NCBI GenBank assembly: GCA_030706785.1
Contig: JAUZNW010000007.1
Location: 1-47,471 of the forward strand
Source: Bacteroidota bacterium
GTDB lineage: Bacteria > Bacteroidota > Bacteroidia > Bacteroidales > VadinHA17
Length of the DNA stretch: 47,471 bases
Direction: 5' to 3'
The position numbers and the translations under genes are program-made. A model generated the notes under the pieces. That model had not been told where the DNA came from. It did not search any database and saw only the letters and a program-made list of their open reading frames with translations. Position 1 is the first letter of the stretch. Every line of letters begins with the position of its first letter. Positions 1 through 8,742 of this stretch are shown in pieces.

Positions 1-569
1 AGGATCGCTCCTACGGAATCAGCTATCTTTCTCATCCTTTCATAGTCCCACTCGCGAGAATATGCTGAAGCACCCCCTATTATCATTTTCGGTTTTTCCT
101 TCAGGGCAACCTCCTCCATCATATCATAATCAATCATTCCGGTATCCTCCCTCACCCCGTAGGCAACCGGCCTGTAAAGAATACCTGAGAAATTCACTGG
201 TGAACCGTGCGTCAGGTGGCCGCCATGAGCAAGGTTAAGACCAAGGAAGGTATCACCCGGCTTCATGACGGTAAAGTAAACTGCCATATTTGCCTGGGCT
301 CCCGAGTGAGCCTGAACATTAGCATACTCGGCATCAAATAACTTTTTGAGGCGATCGATCGCGATCTGTTCGGTCTGGTCCACTATTTCGCATCCGCCAT
401 AATAACGATTCCCCGGATAGCCTTCAGCATATTTGTTTGTCAGTACTGAGCCCATGGCTTCCAATACCTGCGGGCTTACAAAATTTTCGGATGCTATCAG
501 CTCAAGCCCATTCAGCTGACGTTGCCGTTCTTTTTCAATAAGTTCAAATACAAGGGTATCTTTTGTCAT
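1..569 (-). CDS. glyA: Serine hydroxymethyltransferase, 5' part (runs off the window)
   Basis: PLP enzyme of the cytoplasm that interconverts serine + tetrahydrofolate with glycine + 5,10-methylene-THF. About 189 residues from ATG at 567-569 are visible. They contain the family's N-terminal landmarks: [10 protein letters not shown] near residue 20, the [15 protein letters not shown] segment, [11 protein letters not shown], and [12 protein letters not shown]. The PLP-binding lysine lies in the missing C-terminal half. The gene is open at the window edge, so nothing suggests a truncation. A perfect Bacteroidota -7 hexanucleotide-type box (TATATTTG) lies about 80 bases upstream of the start. Identification is secure from the motifs. 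Confidence 0.97.
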   Translation of the reverse strand, partial: MTKDTLVFELIEKERQRQLNGLELIASENFVSPQVLEAMGSVLTNKYAEGYPGNRYYGGCEIVDQTEQIAIDRLKKLFDAEYANVQAHSGAQANMAVYFTVMKPGDTFLGLNLAHGGHLTHGSPVNFSGILYRPVAYGVREDTGMIDYDMMEEVALKEKPKMIIGGASAYSREWDYERMRKIADSVGAI

Positions 570-651
570 TTTAATTGAGTTATATTTGTCATTATCAGGT
601 TTTTATCGGTATAGCTGATGTTTTAAGGCATATGTATCTGACCGGCTTCGG

Positions 652-659
652 CAAATATA
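652..659 (-). promoter_or_regulatory. Candidate -7 promoter box for glyA (TATATTTG)
   Basis: Read on the minus strand this is TATATTTG, a perfect match to the Bacteroidota primary-sigma -7 consensus TAnnTTTG. It would start transcription around 645 and leave a leader of about 75 bases before glyA. No TTTG or TTG lies at the ideal 19-base spacing (a TTG occurs at 13), so only the -7 element is convincing. Confidence 0.4.
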
Positions 660-706
660 CTGTTAATATGAACAAGTCATTGACACTGGCTTGATTTTCC
701 TAATCG

Positions 707-895
707 TCATGACCGTTTCAATATTCTCCCTGATGTCAAAATATGAAGGTATGATCGACATGCGTTCCTGAGCAATGCAGCCGCCAGGGTGCTAACCAGT
801 CCAACAACAAGGCTGAGGAAATAAACCAGCCTGGACTGGTCAATTTCCTTGACTCGTAAGACAATAGGTTTTCTGAAAAACCTCTTTTTACGCAT
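707..895 (-). pseudogene. ClC chloride-channel-like N-terminal remnant (62 codons)
   Basis: A 62-codon reading frame with ATG at 893-895. It starts with a basic stretch (MRKKRFFRK), then VKEIDQSRLVYFLSLVVGLV and STLAAALLRN, then HILTSG. From memory this resembles the first ~60 residues of Bacteroidota ClC channels, which begin with a short cytoplasmic helix, a first membrane helix with an S-x-x-VG-x-x-(S/T) pattern, and then an A-x-L-(K/R)-N-x-x-H/Y...LT segment. A full ClC protein has more than 400 residues. The remaining ~135 bases before glyA encode nothing recognisable in any frame. I infer a decayed channel gene. The alternative is a genuine small single-pass membrane protein. Confidence 0.42.
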
Positions 896-942
896 AATCA
901 GGCAAAGATAAAAACATTACAAAGCCTTCTCCGTTTTTTGTT

Positions 943-950
943 TAAGTTTG
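943..950 (+). promoter_or_regulatory. Candidate -7 promoter box for the M16 peptidase pair (TAAGTTTG)
   Basis: TAAGTTTG matches TAnnTTTG exactly and ends 24 bases before the ATG at 975, giving a plausible short leader. No good -33 TTTG is seen at the standard distance, so the call rests on one element. Confidence 0.35.
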
Positions 951-974
951 TCCTTTTAAGAGGGTCATCATCAT

Positions 975-2222
975 ATGATAGAATTCAGCAGGTTCATTCT
1001 CGGAAATGGATTGAGGGTCATTGTCCATCAGGATAAATCGACCCCGCTGGCAGCTATGAATATCCTGTATGATGTGGGGTCGAGGGATGAAGATGCTGAA
1101 ATGACCGGATTGGCCCATCTGTTTGAGCACCTTATGTACGGGGGATCCGTCAATATTCCTGAATATGATCTTCCTCTTCAGCTTGCCGGAGGAGATAATA
1201 ATGCATACACGAACAATGACATCACAGATTATTACCTCACTGTACCGTCGGGAAATATTGAAACAGGATTCTGGCTTGAGTCCGACAGGATGCTGGGTCT
1301 TGATTTTTCGGAAAAAAACCTGGGTATTCAGAAGAGTGTTGTGATTGAAGAGTTCAAGCAAAGGTATCTTAATCAGCCGTATGGAGATGCCATGCTGCTC
1401 CTAAGGCCCGCCGCATACAAGGTACACCCTTACAGATGGCCCACAATCGGAATGGACATCTCGCATATAGAAAAAGCAGATATAGGTCATGTGAGGGATT
1501 TCTTCTTTTCACATTATGCGCCTGAAAATGCCATACTTACTGTAGCGGGAAATATTGAACCTGATAATATCTATAAGCTGGCCAATAATTGGTTTGGCTC
1601 CATTCCTCCGCGAAGTCCAGTGAAGCGTGATCTGCCTCGGGAACCTCTGCAGGATGGGGAAAGGAAAATTACTGTTAGAAGGAAGGTCCCGGCAGATGCC
1701 CTCTATAAGGCCTGGCACATGGGTTCGAGGCTGAGCGAAGATTTTCATACGCTTGACCTTCTTACTGACCTGCTGGCGGGAGGCGAATCAGGACGACTTT
1801 ACAATAAGCTGGTAAGAGATAAAAATCTCTTCAGCGAGATCAATGCATTCATTACTTCAGATATTGATCCTGGCCTGGTCATATTTACAGGAAAACTGAT
1901 GAAAGCCATTGATATCTTTGAAGCTGAATCAGCTGTAATCGAAATAATTGATGAATTAAAGGATTCAACTGTGAGAATCCTGGAGCTTGAAAAAGTCAAA
2001 AACAAGTATGAATCAACCACAGTGATGTCAAATACGAATGTCCTTAACAAGGCAGTAAATCTCTCATATTATGAATTACTGGGTGATCCGGATCTTATGA
2101 ACAGGGAAGTGGAGCTTTTCAGGGCCGTAACAAAAGAGATGGCCAGAGATGCGGCAATAAAATATTTCACGCCCGAAAACTGTACGACGCTTTATTACCT
2201 CTCAGCCCGAAACGACAAATAA
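975..2222 (+). CDS. M16 family zinc metallopeptidase, catalytic subunit
   Basis: Insulinase-like (pitrilysin superfamily) peptidase of 415 residues. The inverted zinc motif HxxEH is present as HLFEH at residues 48-52, with the downstream glutamate ligand in VVIEEFKQR at about 125-126. An N-terminal half carries the zinc site and the C-terminal half has the usual M16 alpha/beta fold. No signal peptide is visible, so it is probably cytoplasmic. Its TAA overlaps the ATG of the next gene by one base (TAATG), implying translational coupling with a second M16 subunit that lacks the zinc motif. Such active/inactive pairs form heterodimers in the M16B family. The true substrate is unknown. Confidence 0.9.
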   Translation: MIEFSRFILGNGLRVIVHQDKSTPLAAMNILYDVGSRDEDAEMTGLAHLFEHLMYGGSVNIPEYDLPLQLAGGDNNAYTNNDITDYYLTVPSGNIETGFWLESDRMLGLDFSEKNLGIQKSVVIEEFKQRYLNQPYGDAMLLLRPAAYKVHPYRWPTIGMDISHIEKADIGHVRDFFFSHYAPENAILTVAGNIEPDNIYKLANNWFGSIPPRSPVKRDLPREPLQDGERKITVRRKVPADALYKAWHMGSRLSEDFHTLDLLTDLLAGGESGRLYNKLVRDKNLFSEINAFITSDIDPGLVIFTGKLMKAIDIFEAESAVIEIIDELKDSTVRILELEKVKNKYESTTVMSNTNVLNKAVNLSYYELLGDPDLMNREVELFRAVTKEMARDAAIKYFTPENCTTLYYLSARNDK

Positions 2223-3496
2223 TGGAATCAGCACAGCGGATAGAACCTCCTCTTCACTCTTTTATCACTTCAACTGATATACCGTTGAGGCAGTATCATC
2301 TGAGCAATGGTATTCCGGTCTTTGAAATAGATGCAGGCACTGAGGAGGTAACAAGGATTGAATTTGTGTTCAGGGCAGGAAGCATTAAGGAAGATATGCC
2401 CCTCCTTGCGTCTTCCACCAATGCCATGCTTACAGAGGGATCTCAAAACTATACTTCAGAGGAACTTAACCGCCTGCTTGATTATTACGGGATCTTCCTG
2501 AATCCAAATGTGGAAAAGGATACAGGAGGACTGGTTGTATTTTTCCTGAACAGGCATATTGGAAAAGTACTTGGGCTGATCAGGGAAGTCCTTTTCAGGC
2601 CGGCATTCCCGGGGAAGGAGCTTGATCTGCTGATGAAGAAGCGTCACAGTTGGTTCCTTGTGAACAGGGAAAAGGTCCAGAACCTGGCCATGGACTCTTT
2701 CTTTGAGTCTGTATTCGGCGTTCATCACCCTTACGGCAGGCAGGTTCTGGAAAAGGATTTTGAAACCATGATGCCTGCAATACTGAAAGACTTTCATGCC
2801 AAATACTACAAGCCGGAAGATGCAGCCGTTATAATATCAGGTAAGATCCCGAAAAAGACAGTCAGCCTTATGGAAGAATATTTTGGCAAACTCCATTCAG
2901 CTAAAATATATATTGAAGAATCCGCAAATGTTCTGAAAGGAGGTGCAGTCAGGAAAGTTTATATTGAAAAGCCCGGAGCGGTCCAGACTGCAGTCAGGAT
3001 AGGCTCATCCGCTATTAACAAGCGTCATGCCGATTATCCGGGGCTTAAAGTCCTGAATACAATCCTCGGGGGATACTTCGGTTCGAGGCTTATGAGGAAT
3101 TTAAGGGAAGACAAAGGGTTAACCTATGGCATCCATTCCTCTGTTTCTTCTCTCGATCTTTCAGGCTACAAGCTGATTTCTGCTGATGTTGATAAATCGA
3201 GGCGCACCCAGGCTGTTGAGGAAATTTACAATGAGATAGGGAAACTTCAGAGAATTCCGGCAGACAATAAGGAAATGGAAGTCGTCAGGAATTACATGTC
3301 GGGCGAACTGTTGAGATTATTTGACGGTCCATTTGCCATGGCCGAGACTTTTAAAGCAGTATGGGAATTCGGCCTCGACAGCAGTTATTTCACCAGGCTC
3401 AGTGAGACAATAAAGACGATCACACCGGATGAAATAATGAGGCTTGCAAAAGAGTATTACAATATAGATGACCTGTATGAGGTTACAGCGGGATAA
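2222..3496 (+). CDS. M16 family peptidase-like protein, non-catalytic partner
   Basis: This 424-residue protein is a second M16 fold. The stretch where HxxEH should be reads LLASSTNAMLTEG, so the zinc ligands are lost and it should not be catalytic by itself. It keeps the C-terminal signature of inactive M16 partners: the NLREDKGLTYGIHSS segment with the Arg/Tyr pair that contacts substrate in heterodimeric M16B peptidases, after a GGYFGSRL motif. The start overlaps the stop of the upstream catalytic subunit, so the two are almost certainly made together and assemble. No signal peptide is visible. Confidence 0.87.
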   Translation: MESAQRIEPPLHSFITSTDIPLRQYHLSNGIPVFEIDAGTEEVTRIEFVFRAGSIKEDMPLLASSTNAMLTEGSQNYTSEELNRLLDYYGIFLNPNVEKDTGGLVVFFLNRHIGKVLGLIREVLFRPAFPGKELDLLMKKRHSWFLVNREKVQNLAMDSFFESVFGVHHPYGRQVLEKDFETMMPAILKDFHAKYYKPEDAAVIISGKIPKKTVSLMEEYFGKLHSAKIYIEESANVLKGGAVRKVYIEKPGAVQTAVRIGSSAINKRHADYPGLKVLNTILGGYFGSRLMRNLREDKGLTYGIHSSVSSLDLSGYKLISADVDKSRRTQAVEEIYNEIGKLQRIPADNKEMEVVRNYMSGELLRLFDGPFAMAETFKAVWEFGLDSSYFTRLSETIKTITPDEIMRLAKEYYNIDDLYEVTAG

Positions 3497-3503
3497 AAAT
3501 ATA

Positions 3504-4988
3504 ATGGTCAGATTAATAATTGTTACCCTAATGTATCTGGTGGTTTCGTTTAATGGATTCTCACAGGGTGATTCAGTAAGGCCCGAACCGCCTGTCCTTA
3601 ACCTGGTCACAATCAACGAGACGACCGGACAGGTTGAAATGACGTGGACTTTAAGTCCGTCCCCCGATGTAGCCGGCTATATCGTATACCTCTACCTGAA
3701 CGGTGCCGGGATCCCTATCGACAGCATATTCAATCCTGCTGCCAACAGGTACTCGGCTGTAAGGCCTTTTACCTCACATTTCAGTGAAGCCTATGTTATT
3801 GCAGCTATCGACAGTTCCCACAATTACAGTCCTCTTTCAAATTCCCTTCACACCATATTTACGCTGGCTTCCGCTGATACCTGCAACAGGAAAATTGAAA
3901 TCGCCTGGAATAATTATCTTTCAACAGCAGCCAATGACGTTACAGGCTACGATATTATGGCATCGGTTAATAGTGGTCCATACTACCTTGCAGGACATGT
4001 ATCTGCAGGCACTACAGGTTTTTCAATAAGCAACGTTCTTAATAATTCCGACTATTCATTTATTGTAAGAGCCAACCTTGTCAACGGAACAGGTTCTTCC
4101 TCAAACAAGTCAGGTCTGAGTATTACAATAATGCAGCCGCCTCAATGGATCAATGCCGATTATGCGACTGTAACAGGATCGGGACAAATACTGGTTTCCT
4201 TTACGATCGATCCAGCTTCGGAAATTAATCATTACCGGCTGGAGAATAAGAGTGGGACCACAGAGTCATTTAGACTTTTGAAAGATACCATCACATCAGG
4301 AAGGCATATAATCTTCACTGACAGGAAGGCAGATCCTTCATTAATAAATACGTACAGGCTATCAGCTATCAATGGCTGCAATGTCCCGGTTATCATTTCA
4401 AATCCGGCTTCCAATATCGTGCTCAAAGCCAATATTGAGGGGAATAATGTAATACTGGTCTGGAGCGGATACAGGAAGTGGAATGGATCAGTTGATTCCT
4501 ATCACATATTAGGTGATGCCGGAAGTGGATTTACTGAGCTTTCGGCAGTAAACCAGACAGATACCACATATCTGGTTTCCAGTGAGGAAATAATTAATGC
4601 TCTGAAAGCCGGGAAAGTTTGTTTCTATATTAAAGCGGGTGAAACAGGCAATCCTTACGGTATTTCCGGAGAAAGCCATTCAAATGAAGCCTGCATCACA
4701 ATGGAGGAAAAGATCACTGTGCCAAATGTTTTCACTCCTGACGGCGATTCCAGAAATGACCTGTTCAGGCCGGTCCTGACATTTATTCCCAGGGAATATC
4801 ACCTGGTTATTACCGACCGGCAGGGCAGGACACTCTTTGAAACTAGGGACAGTGATGTAACATGGGACGGAACATCAGGGGGAGAACCTGTTGCAGAGGG
4901 CGTTTACCTCTGGTTCCTTAAGGTTATTGCACCTTCAGGAAAAAGCTTCACCAGAACCGGGACCATCACCGTAATTAAACCAGGCTAG
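3504..4988 (+). CDS. Secreted fibronectin-III protein with type IX type-B sorting domain
   Basis: A 494-residue secreted protein when started at ATG 3504, where a clear signal peptide begins (MVRLIIVTLMYLVVSFNGFS-Q). An upstream in-frame ATG at 3468 lies inside the preceding gene and would put a charged tail in front of the signal, so I prefer 3504. The body has fibronectin-III-like repeats (for example EMTWTLSPSPDVAGYIVYL and IEIAWNNY). The last ~85 residues start with VPNVFTPDGDSRNDLF and run through VTWDGT and GVYLWFLKV. That is the gliding-motility-associated type-B C-terminal domain recognised by the type IX system. No catalytic motif was found, so an adhesive or structural surface role is an inference. 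It follows the M16 pair by 7 bases and may be co-transcribed. Confidence 0.85.
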   Translation: MVRLIIVTLMYLVVSFNGFSQGDSVRPEPPVLNLVTINETTGQVEMTWTLSPSPDVAGYIVYLYLNGAGIPIDSIFNPAANRYSAVRPFTSHFSEAYVIAAIDSSHNYSPLSNSLHTIFTLASADTCNRKIEIAWNNYLSTAANDVTGYDIMASVNSGPYYLAGHVSAGTTGFSISNVLNNSDYSFIVRANLVNGTGSSSNKSGLSITIMQPPQWINADYATVTGSGQILVSFTIDPASEINHYRLENKSGTTESFRLLKDTITSGRHIIFTDRKADPSLINTYRLSAINGCNVPVIISNPASNIVLKANIEGNNVILVWSGYRKWNGSVDSYHILGDAGSGFTELSAVNQTDTTYLVSSEEIINALKAGKVCFYIKAGETGNPYGISGESHSNEACITMEEKITVPNVFTPDGDSRNDLFRPVLTFIPREYHLVITDRQGRTLFETRDSDVTWDGTSGGEPVAEGVYLWFLKVIAPSGKSFTRTGTITVIKPG

Positions 4989-5010
4989 CCGGTTTACGTT
5001 CCTGAAACAG

Positions 5011-5041
5011 TTTTAAGTTTGACCTAATAACGCTATCTTTG
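5011..5041 (+). promoter_or_regulatory. Promoter for rsh (TTTT-19-TATCTTTG)
   Basis: A perfect -7 box TATCTTTG (5034-5041) lies 19 bases after TTTT (5011-5014), close to the Bacteroidota consensus TTTG-N19-TAnnTTTG. Transcription would start near 5048, leaving about 25 bases before the ATG at 5073. This is one of the best promoter matches in the window. Confidence 0.55.
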
Positions 5042-5072
5042 CATTCAGGTCGCGAAATCACAGGGATTTTTT

Positions 5073-7322
5073 ATGGGGAGTAAGGACATTTTTGATGAAG
5101 AAGATATTAATCATATTCAGTCAGAATATGATTCGCTAGTAAATAACCTCCTGCGCTGCAATAACCCCGGTGACAGGGAACTGATCGACAAAGCATTTAA
5201 AGTAGCAAATGAGGCACACTGGAACATGCGGAGAAAATCCGGTGAACCGTATGTCATTCATCCTATTTGCGTTGCAAAAATCGTCAATCAGGAGATCGGC
5301 CTGGGGGCAAAATCAATCGCGACAGCCCTGCTTCATGACGTTGTGGAAGATACCGATTATTCACTTGATGATGTAAAAAGGGAGTTCGGACCGAAAATTG
5401 CATCCCTGATTGACGGACTTACCAAGATATCAGGCACTTATAATAAAAGTGCATCATCCTCAATGCAGGCAGAGAATTTCAGGAGGATGCTTCTGACCAT
5501 TTCCGACGATCTCAGGGTCATCCTCATCAAGATTGCAGACCGGCTTCATAACATGAGGACTCTCGATTCAATGCCCGAGAACAAGAAAATGAAGGTTGCC
5601 GGTGAAACAATCTTTCTATATGCTCCTTTAGCCAACAGAATAGGCCTGTATGCGATAAAAAGCGAGCTTGAGGATCTCAGCTTCAAGTATCGTCAGCCTG
5701 TCATTTACGAGGAAATTGCATCCAAGCTAAAGCTCGGTGAAAAGAAATACATGGCCCTGATCAATAAATTCAGCCTTCCGATAATTGAGAAGCTCACCCA
5801 GGCAGAACTGAAATTTGATATTACCGGCCGTCCAAAATCGATCTTTTCCATCTGGAAAAAGATGCAATCGAAAAACGTCCCGTTTGAAGAGGTGTACGAT
5901 GTTCTTGCAGTTCGCATCGTCTTTGAACCCCTGCCTGGTATTCCTGAAAAAACCACCTGCTGGAATATCTATTCAATAATAACCGACTGCTACCTGCCAA
6001 AGCCCGACAGGCTTCGCGACTGGATAAGCAGACCAAAGCCCAACGGGTATGAAGCTCTGCATGTTACTGTGATGGGACCTGAAGGAAAATGGGTTGAGGT
6101 CCAGATCAGAAGCAGGCGTATGGATGAAATAGCTGAAAGGGGATACGCTGCACACTACAGGTACAAGGGGGACAATACTCCCGAAACCGAGCTTGATAAA
6201 TGGATAAAGCAGATCAGAGGCATGCTCGAAAATCCGCATGAGGATCCGATTGAGTTTCTTGACGAATTCAAGATGAATCTGTTCTCATCCGAGATCATGG
6301 TCTTTACACCAAAAGGCGCTATAGTCAGTCTTCCGAAAGGTGCATCAGCTCTCGATTTTGCTTATGAGATACATACAGAGATAGGTGATAAGGCTATTGG
6401 AGCCAAGATAAACTACAAACTAAATCCCATTAATGCCATCCTGATGAGCGGCGACCAGGTGGAGATAATTACCTCCGAAATCGCGAAGCCGGAAAAGGAA
6501 TGGCTCTCTTTTGTGCGAACCTCCAAAGCAAAGGAAGCAATTAAGAATGCACTGAAGACCGAGTCAACCAACAGGATCCAGAAAGGCATGGAGATACTCG
6601 AGTCGAAACTTGCAGAGATGGGTGTTATACCGAATACAGAGATCGTCAGGAAGCTAATGCAGTCTTATGATTTTCTTAACAAGGATGAACTTTATTCAGG
6701 TATTGAACTTGGAACGGTAAACCTTGATAACCTGAAGAAAATCATTAAAAAAAGTCCGGCAAAGAATGTTATTAAATACTGGGAACTGAAGCTGCTGGGA
6801 TCCAAAAAAACGAAAAAGGACGGGGAGGAAGTTCCTCAGGAACAAATCGATGCCACTGCACCATTCCTTCTAAGGGAAAATATTGAAAATGCAGGTCAGT
6901 CATACGAAATAGCCAAATGCTGCAATCCTATTCCGGGCGACGATGTTATCGGATACAGATCACCGGAAGGATCAATTATAATTCACAAGCCCAAATGTCC
7001 GGTTGCCATCAGGATCATGTCAAATGAAGGCAACAGGATCATTCCCGTTAGATGGGCTATCCACAAGCTGGTCTCATTCCTTGCAAGGATCAGCATGACC
7101 GGTGTGGACAGGATCGGACTTGTGAACGATATCACCAATATCATCTCCTCAGAGCTTAAGGTCAACATGACCAATATAAATATCAGTGTTCAGGACGGGA
7201 TCTTTGAAGGATCAATTGATCTGTATGTCCATCACACACAAGACCTTAATAATCTCATTCTTAAGATATCCAACGTAAAAGGGATTGAAAATATCAAGCG
7301 TGTTGAAGATTTCTCAGAGTAA
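5073..7322 (+). CDS. rsh: Bifunctional (p)ppGpp synthetase/hydrolase (RelA/SpoT homologue)
   Basis: Long RSH protein of 749 residues, the usual length. The order is: HD hydrolase domain with HDVVEDTDYS near residue 90 and an arginine-bearing RRKSGEPYVIHP before it; synthetase domain with GRPKSIFSIWKKM near 250 and the GYEALHVTV and EVQIRSRRMDEIAE segments near 325-350; TGS domain starting VFTPKGAIVSLPKGA near 410; a cysteine-containing segment AKCCNPIPGDDVIGY near 610; and a C-terminal ACT domain. It makes and degrades the stringent-response alarmone in the cytoplasm. Both catalytic halves keep their key motifs, so it is probably bifunctional. A Fur-family gene and purA follow. Confidence 0.96.
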   Translation: MGSKDIFDEEDINHIQSEYDSLVNNLLRCNNPGDRELIDKAFKVANEAHWNMRRKSGEPYVIHPICVAKIVNQEIGLGAKSIATALLHDVVEDTDYSLDDVKREFGPKIASLIDGLTKISGTYNKSASSSMQAENFRRMLLTISDDLRVILIKIADRLHNMRTLDSMPENKKMKVAGETIFLYAPLANRIGLYAIKSELEDLSFKYRQPVIYEEIASKLKLGEKKYMALINKFSLPIIEKLTQAELKFDITGRPKSIFSIWKKMQSKNVPFEEVYDVLAVRIVFEPLPGIPEKTTCWNIYSIITDCYLPKPDRLRDWISRPKPNGYEALHVTVMGPEGKWVEVQIRSRRMDEIAERGYAAHYRYKGDNTPETELDKWIKQIRGMLENPHEDPIEFLDEFKMNLFSSEIMVFTPKGAIVSLPKGASALDFAYEIHTEIGDKAIGAKINYKLNPINAILMSGDQVEIITSEIAKPEKEWLSFVRTSKAKEAIKNALKTESTNRIQKGMEILESKLAEMGVIPNTEIVRKLMQSYDFLNKDELYSGIELGTVNLDNLKKIIKKSPAKNVIKYWELKLLGSKKTKKDGEEVPQEQIDATAPFLLRENIENAGQSYEIAKCCNPIPGDDVIGYRSPEGSIIIHKPKCPVAIRIMSNEGNRIIPVRWAIHKLVSFLARISMTGVDRIGLVNDITNIISSELKVNMTNINISVQDGIFEGSIDLYVHHTQDLNNLILKISNVKGIENIKRVEDFSE

Positions 7323-7357
7323 CCGGCAGCTCTCTTAAAAACATCCGGAAAAATTCC

Positions 7358-7365
7358 TATTTTTG
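7358..7365 (+). promoter_or_regulatory. Candidate -7 promoter box for the Fur-family gene (TATTTTTG)
   Basis: TATTTTTG matches TAnnTTTG and ends 24 bases before the ATG at 7390. No TTTG lies at the -33 position. It suggests fur can be transcribed apart from rsh. Confidence 0.38.
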
Positions 7366-7389
7366 TTATTATTTTAACTTAGACCAAAT

Positions 7390-7848
7390 ATGATTAATGA
7401 TGAAAACAGGTCGACTGTAAAGCAGATCTTCACAGAATATCTTGAAAAGAAAGGACACAGAAAAACTCCGGAGAGGTATGCAATACTGGATGAGATCTAT
7501 TCAAGATCAGGCCACTTCGATATAGAGTCGCTCTATATCTTCATGAAGAACAAGAATTACAGGGTCAGCCGGGCTACTCTATACAACACAATTGAGCTGC
7601 TTCTCGATTGCAACCTGGTCATCAAACATCAGTTCGGAAAGAATATCGCTCAGTTTGAGAGAGCATACCAGTGCGGGCAGCATGACCACCTTATTGATAT
7701 AGAAACCGGCAAGGTTATTGAATTCTGCGACCCCAGGATTCAGGAGATCATACGCACTGCCAGCAGCCTGTATGAGTTTGCCCCAATGTATCACTCACTT
7801 TACATCTATGGGCACCTCAAGAATAAGGAACAGGTTCCCGAAGGATAA
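7390..7848 (+). CDS. Fur-family transcriptional regulator
   Basis: A 152-residue winged-helix metalloregulator. Residues ~22-80 form the DNA-binding domain ([12 protein letters not shown], then [15 protein letters not shown], the canonical Fur recognition helix). The dimerisation/metal part has [15 protein letters not shown] near 98-112, with H98, H100, H135 and H142 as possible ligands. Classical Fur/PerR/Zur proteins carry two CxxC pairs for structural zinc. Here only C95 and C113 remain near those positions, so the structural site is degenerate and the sensed metal cannot be assigned. It sits between rsh and purA, an arrangement I recall as common in Bacteroidales. Confidence 0.88.
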   Translation: MINDENRSTVKQIFTEYLEKKGHRKTPERYAILDEIYSRSGHFDIESLYIFMKNKNYRVSRATLYNTIELLLDCNLVIKHQFGKNIAQFERAYQCGQHDHLIDIETGKVIEFCDPRIQEIIRTASSLYEFAPMYHSLYIYGHLKNKEQVPEG

Positions 7849-7875
7849 AAAAAGTTAAACGATGGCTACTTTTTT
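7848..7875. terminator. Possible weak bidirectional terminator between convergent genes
   Basis: AAAAAAGT (7848-7855) and ACTTTTTT (7868-7875) are perfect 8-base inverted arms around a 12-base loop, exactly between the ends of the Fur-family gene and the convergent outer-membrane protein gene. Each strand has a T-run on its 3' arm, but the stem is almost purely A/T and weak. Confidence 0.3.
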
Positions 7876-7892
7876 CAGACAGCTCTGAATTA

Positions 7893-8546
7893 TCAGAAAG
7901 CGTAACCAAAAGTAAATCCGAACGGGACATTTATACTGGCCCTGTCTTTTAAGGCATTCTGGTCTGTATTCCAGTCTGTACCCGCAAATTCCCATTTTCT
8001 TGATACAAAGCCCATGCCCGTAAAAATGTCAAGTGTGAATCCGCCCGAGGTTATCAACTGGTAGCCAAATACTGCATTGATATTGAGCTTGGTACCTTTG
8101 ATATATTTCGACTCATCAGCCTTGTTTTTCAGCTTAGCTGTTGCATACGAAACATGAGGTCCGAGGTAGAACCCTTCAGGTGCAGAAAGATCGCGGCTGA
8201 TAAAGAATTTATACATTCCCTGGACTCTGAATCCCAGAGTTCTGATTCCGCTGACCTCACCTTCTTCGTTGGTGAGATCATCAAGGTTAAGCAGGACACT
8301 GGGCCCAATATAGCCTGCCCCGACCTGCATTGAGGTCTTTTCACTTACTTTTGCTTCAAAAAGAACTTTGTACTCCCCGGTAAGGGGAACCACAACCAGC
8401 CAGAATGGACCGCCCAGAGCTGAAAGGGGATTCGTTTTTATGGTAAACTTGAAATCCTTTTGTCCTCCTTTGTCCTGTGCGGGAACAGGAGGCGCGAGGA
8501 ACAAAACTGCCAGTCCGATTATCAAAAGACACGTTGATTTTTTCAT
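7893..8546 (-). CDS. Outer-membrane beta-barrel protein, unknown function
   Basis: A 217-residue protein with a strong signal peptide (MKKSTCLLIIGLAVLFLAPP-VPAQ). It is rich in alternating amphipathic strands such as VLFEAKVSEKTSMQVGAGYI, and it ends in FGFTFGYAF, with the terminal aromatic residue typical of proteins folded by the Bam complex. No enzymatic motif was seen. The gene lies antisense between fur and purA and is convergent with fur. It does not resemble its neighbours and is probably an independently transcribed small barrel protein. Confidence 0.72.
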   Translation of the reverse strand: MKKSTCLLIIGLAVLFLAPPVPAQDKGGQKDFKFTIKTNPLSALGGPFWLVVVPLTGEYKVLFEAKVSEKTSMQVGAGYIGPSVLLNLDDLTNEEGEVSGIRTLGFRVQGMYKFFISRDLSAPEGFYLGPHVSYATAKLKNKADESKYIKGTKLNINAVFGYQLITSGGFTLDIFTGMGFVSRKWEFAGTDWNTDQNALKDRASINVPFGFTFGYAF

Positions 8547-8742
8547 AATAAAATAAAATAGAGGTTATTAATATTGTCTGTTCCTGAAGATAAAATTACA
8601 ACGGCTTTAATTATTAATTAAGGCTAAAAGCTGTTCTTGTTGACATTCCCCTTTCATTTATCAACAATATATTATCAACGTGATTTTCAGCCGGATTATT
8701 TTGTAAATTCGAATCTGTTTTTACAATCCCTATTCACTTAAG

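Noticed and set aside
942-1361. A 139-codon minus-strand reading frame opposite the first M16 gene
   Set aside because: It lies entirely inside the antisense of a gene with clear peptidase motifs, has no recognisable domain, and its codon pattern follows the opposite strand.
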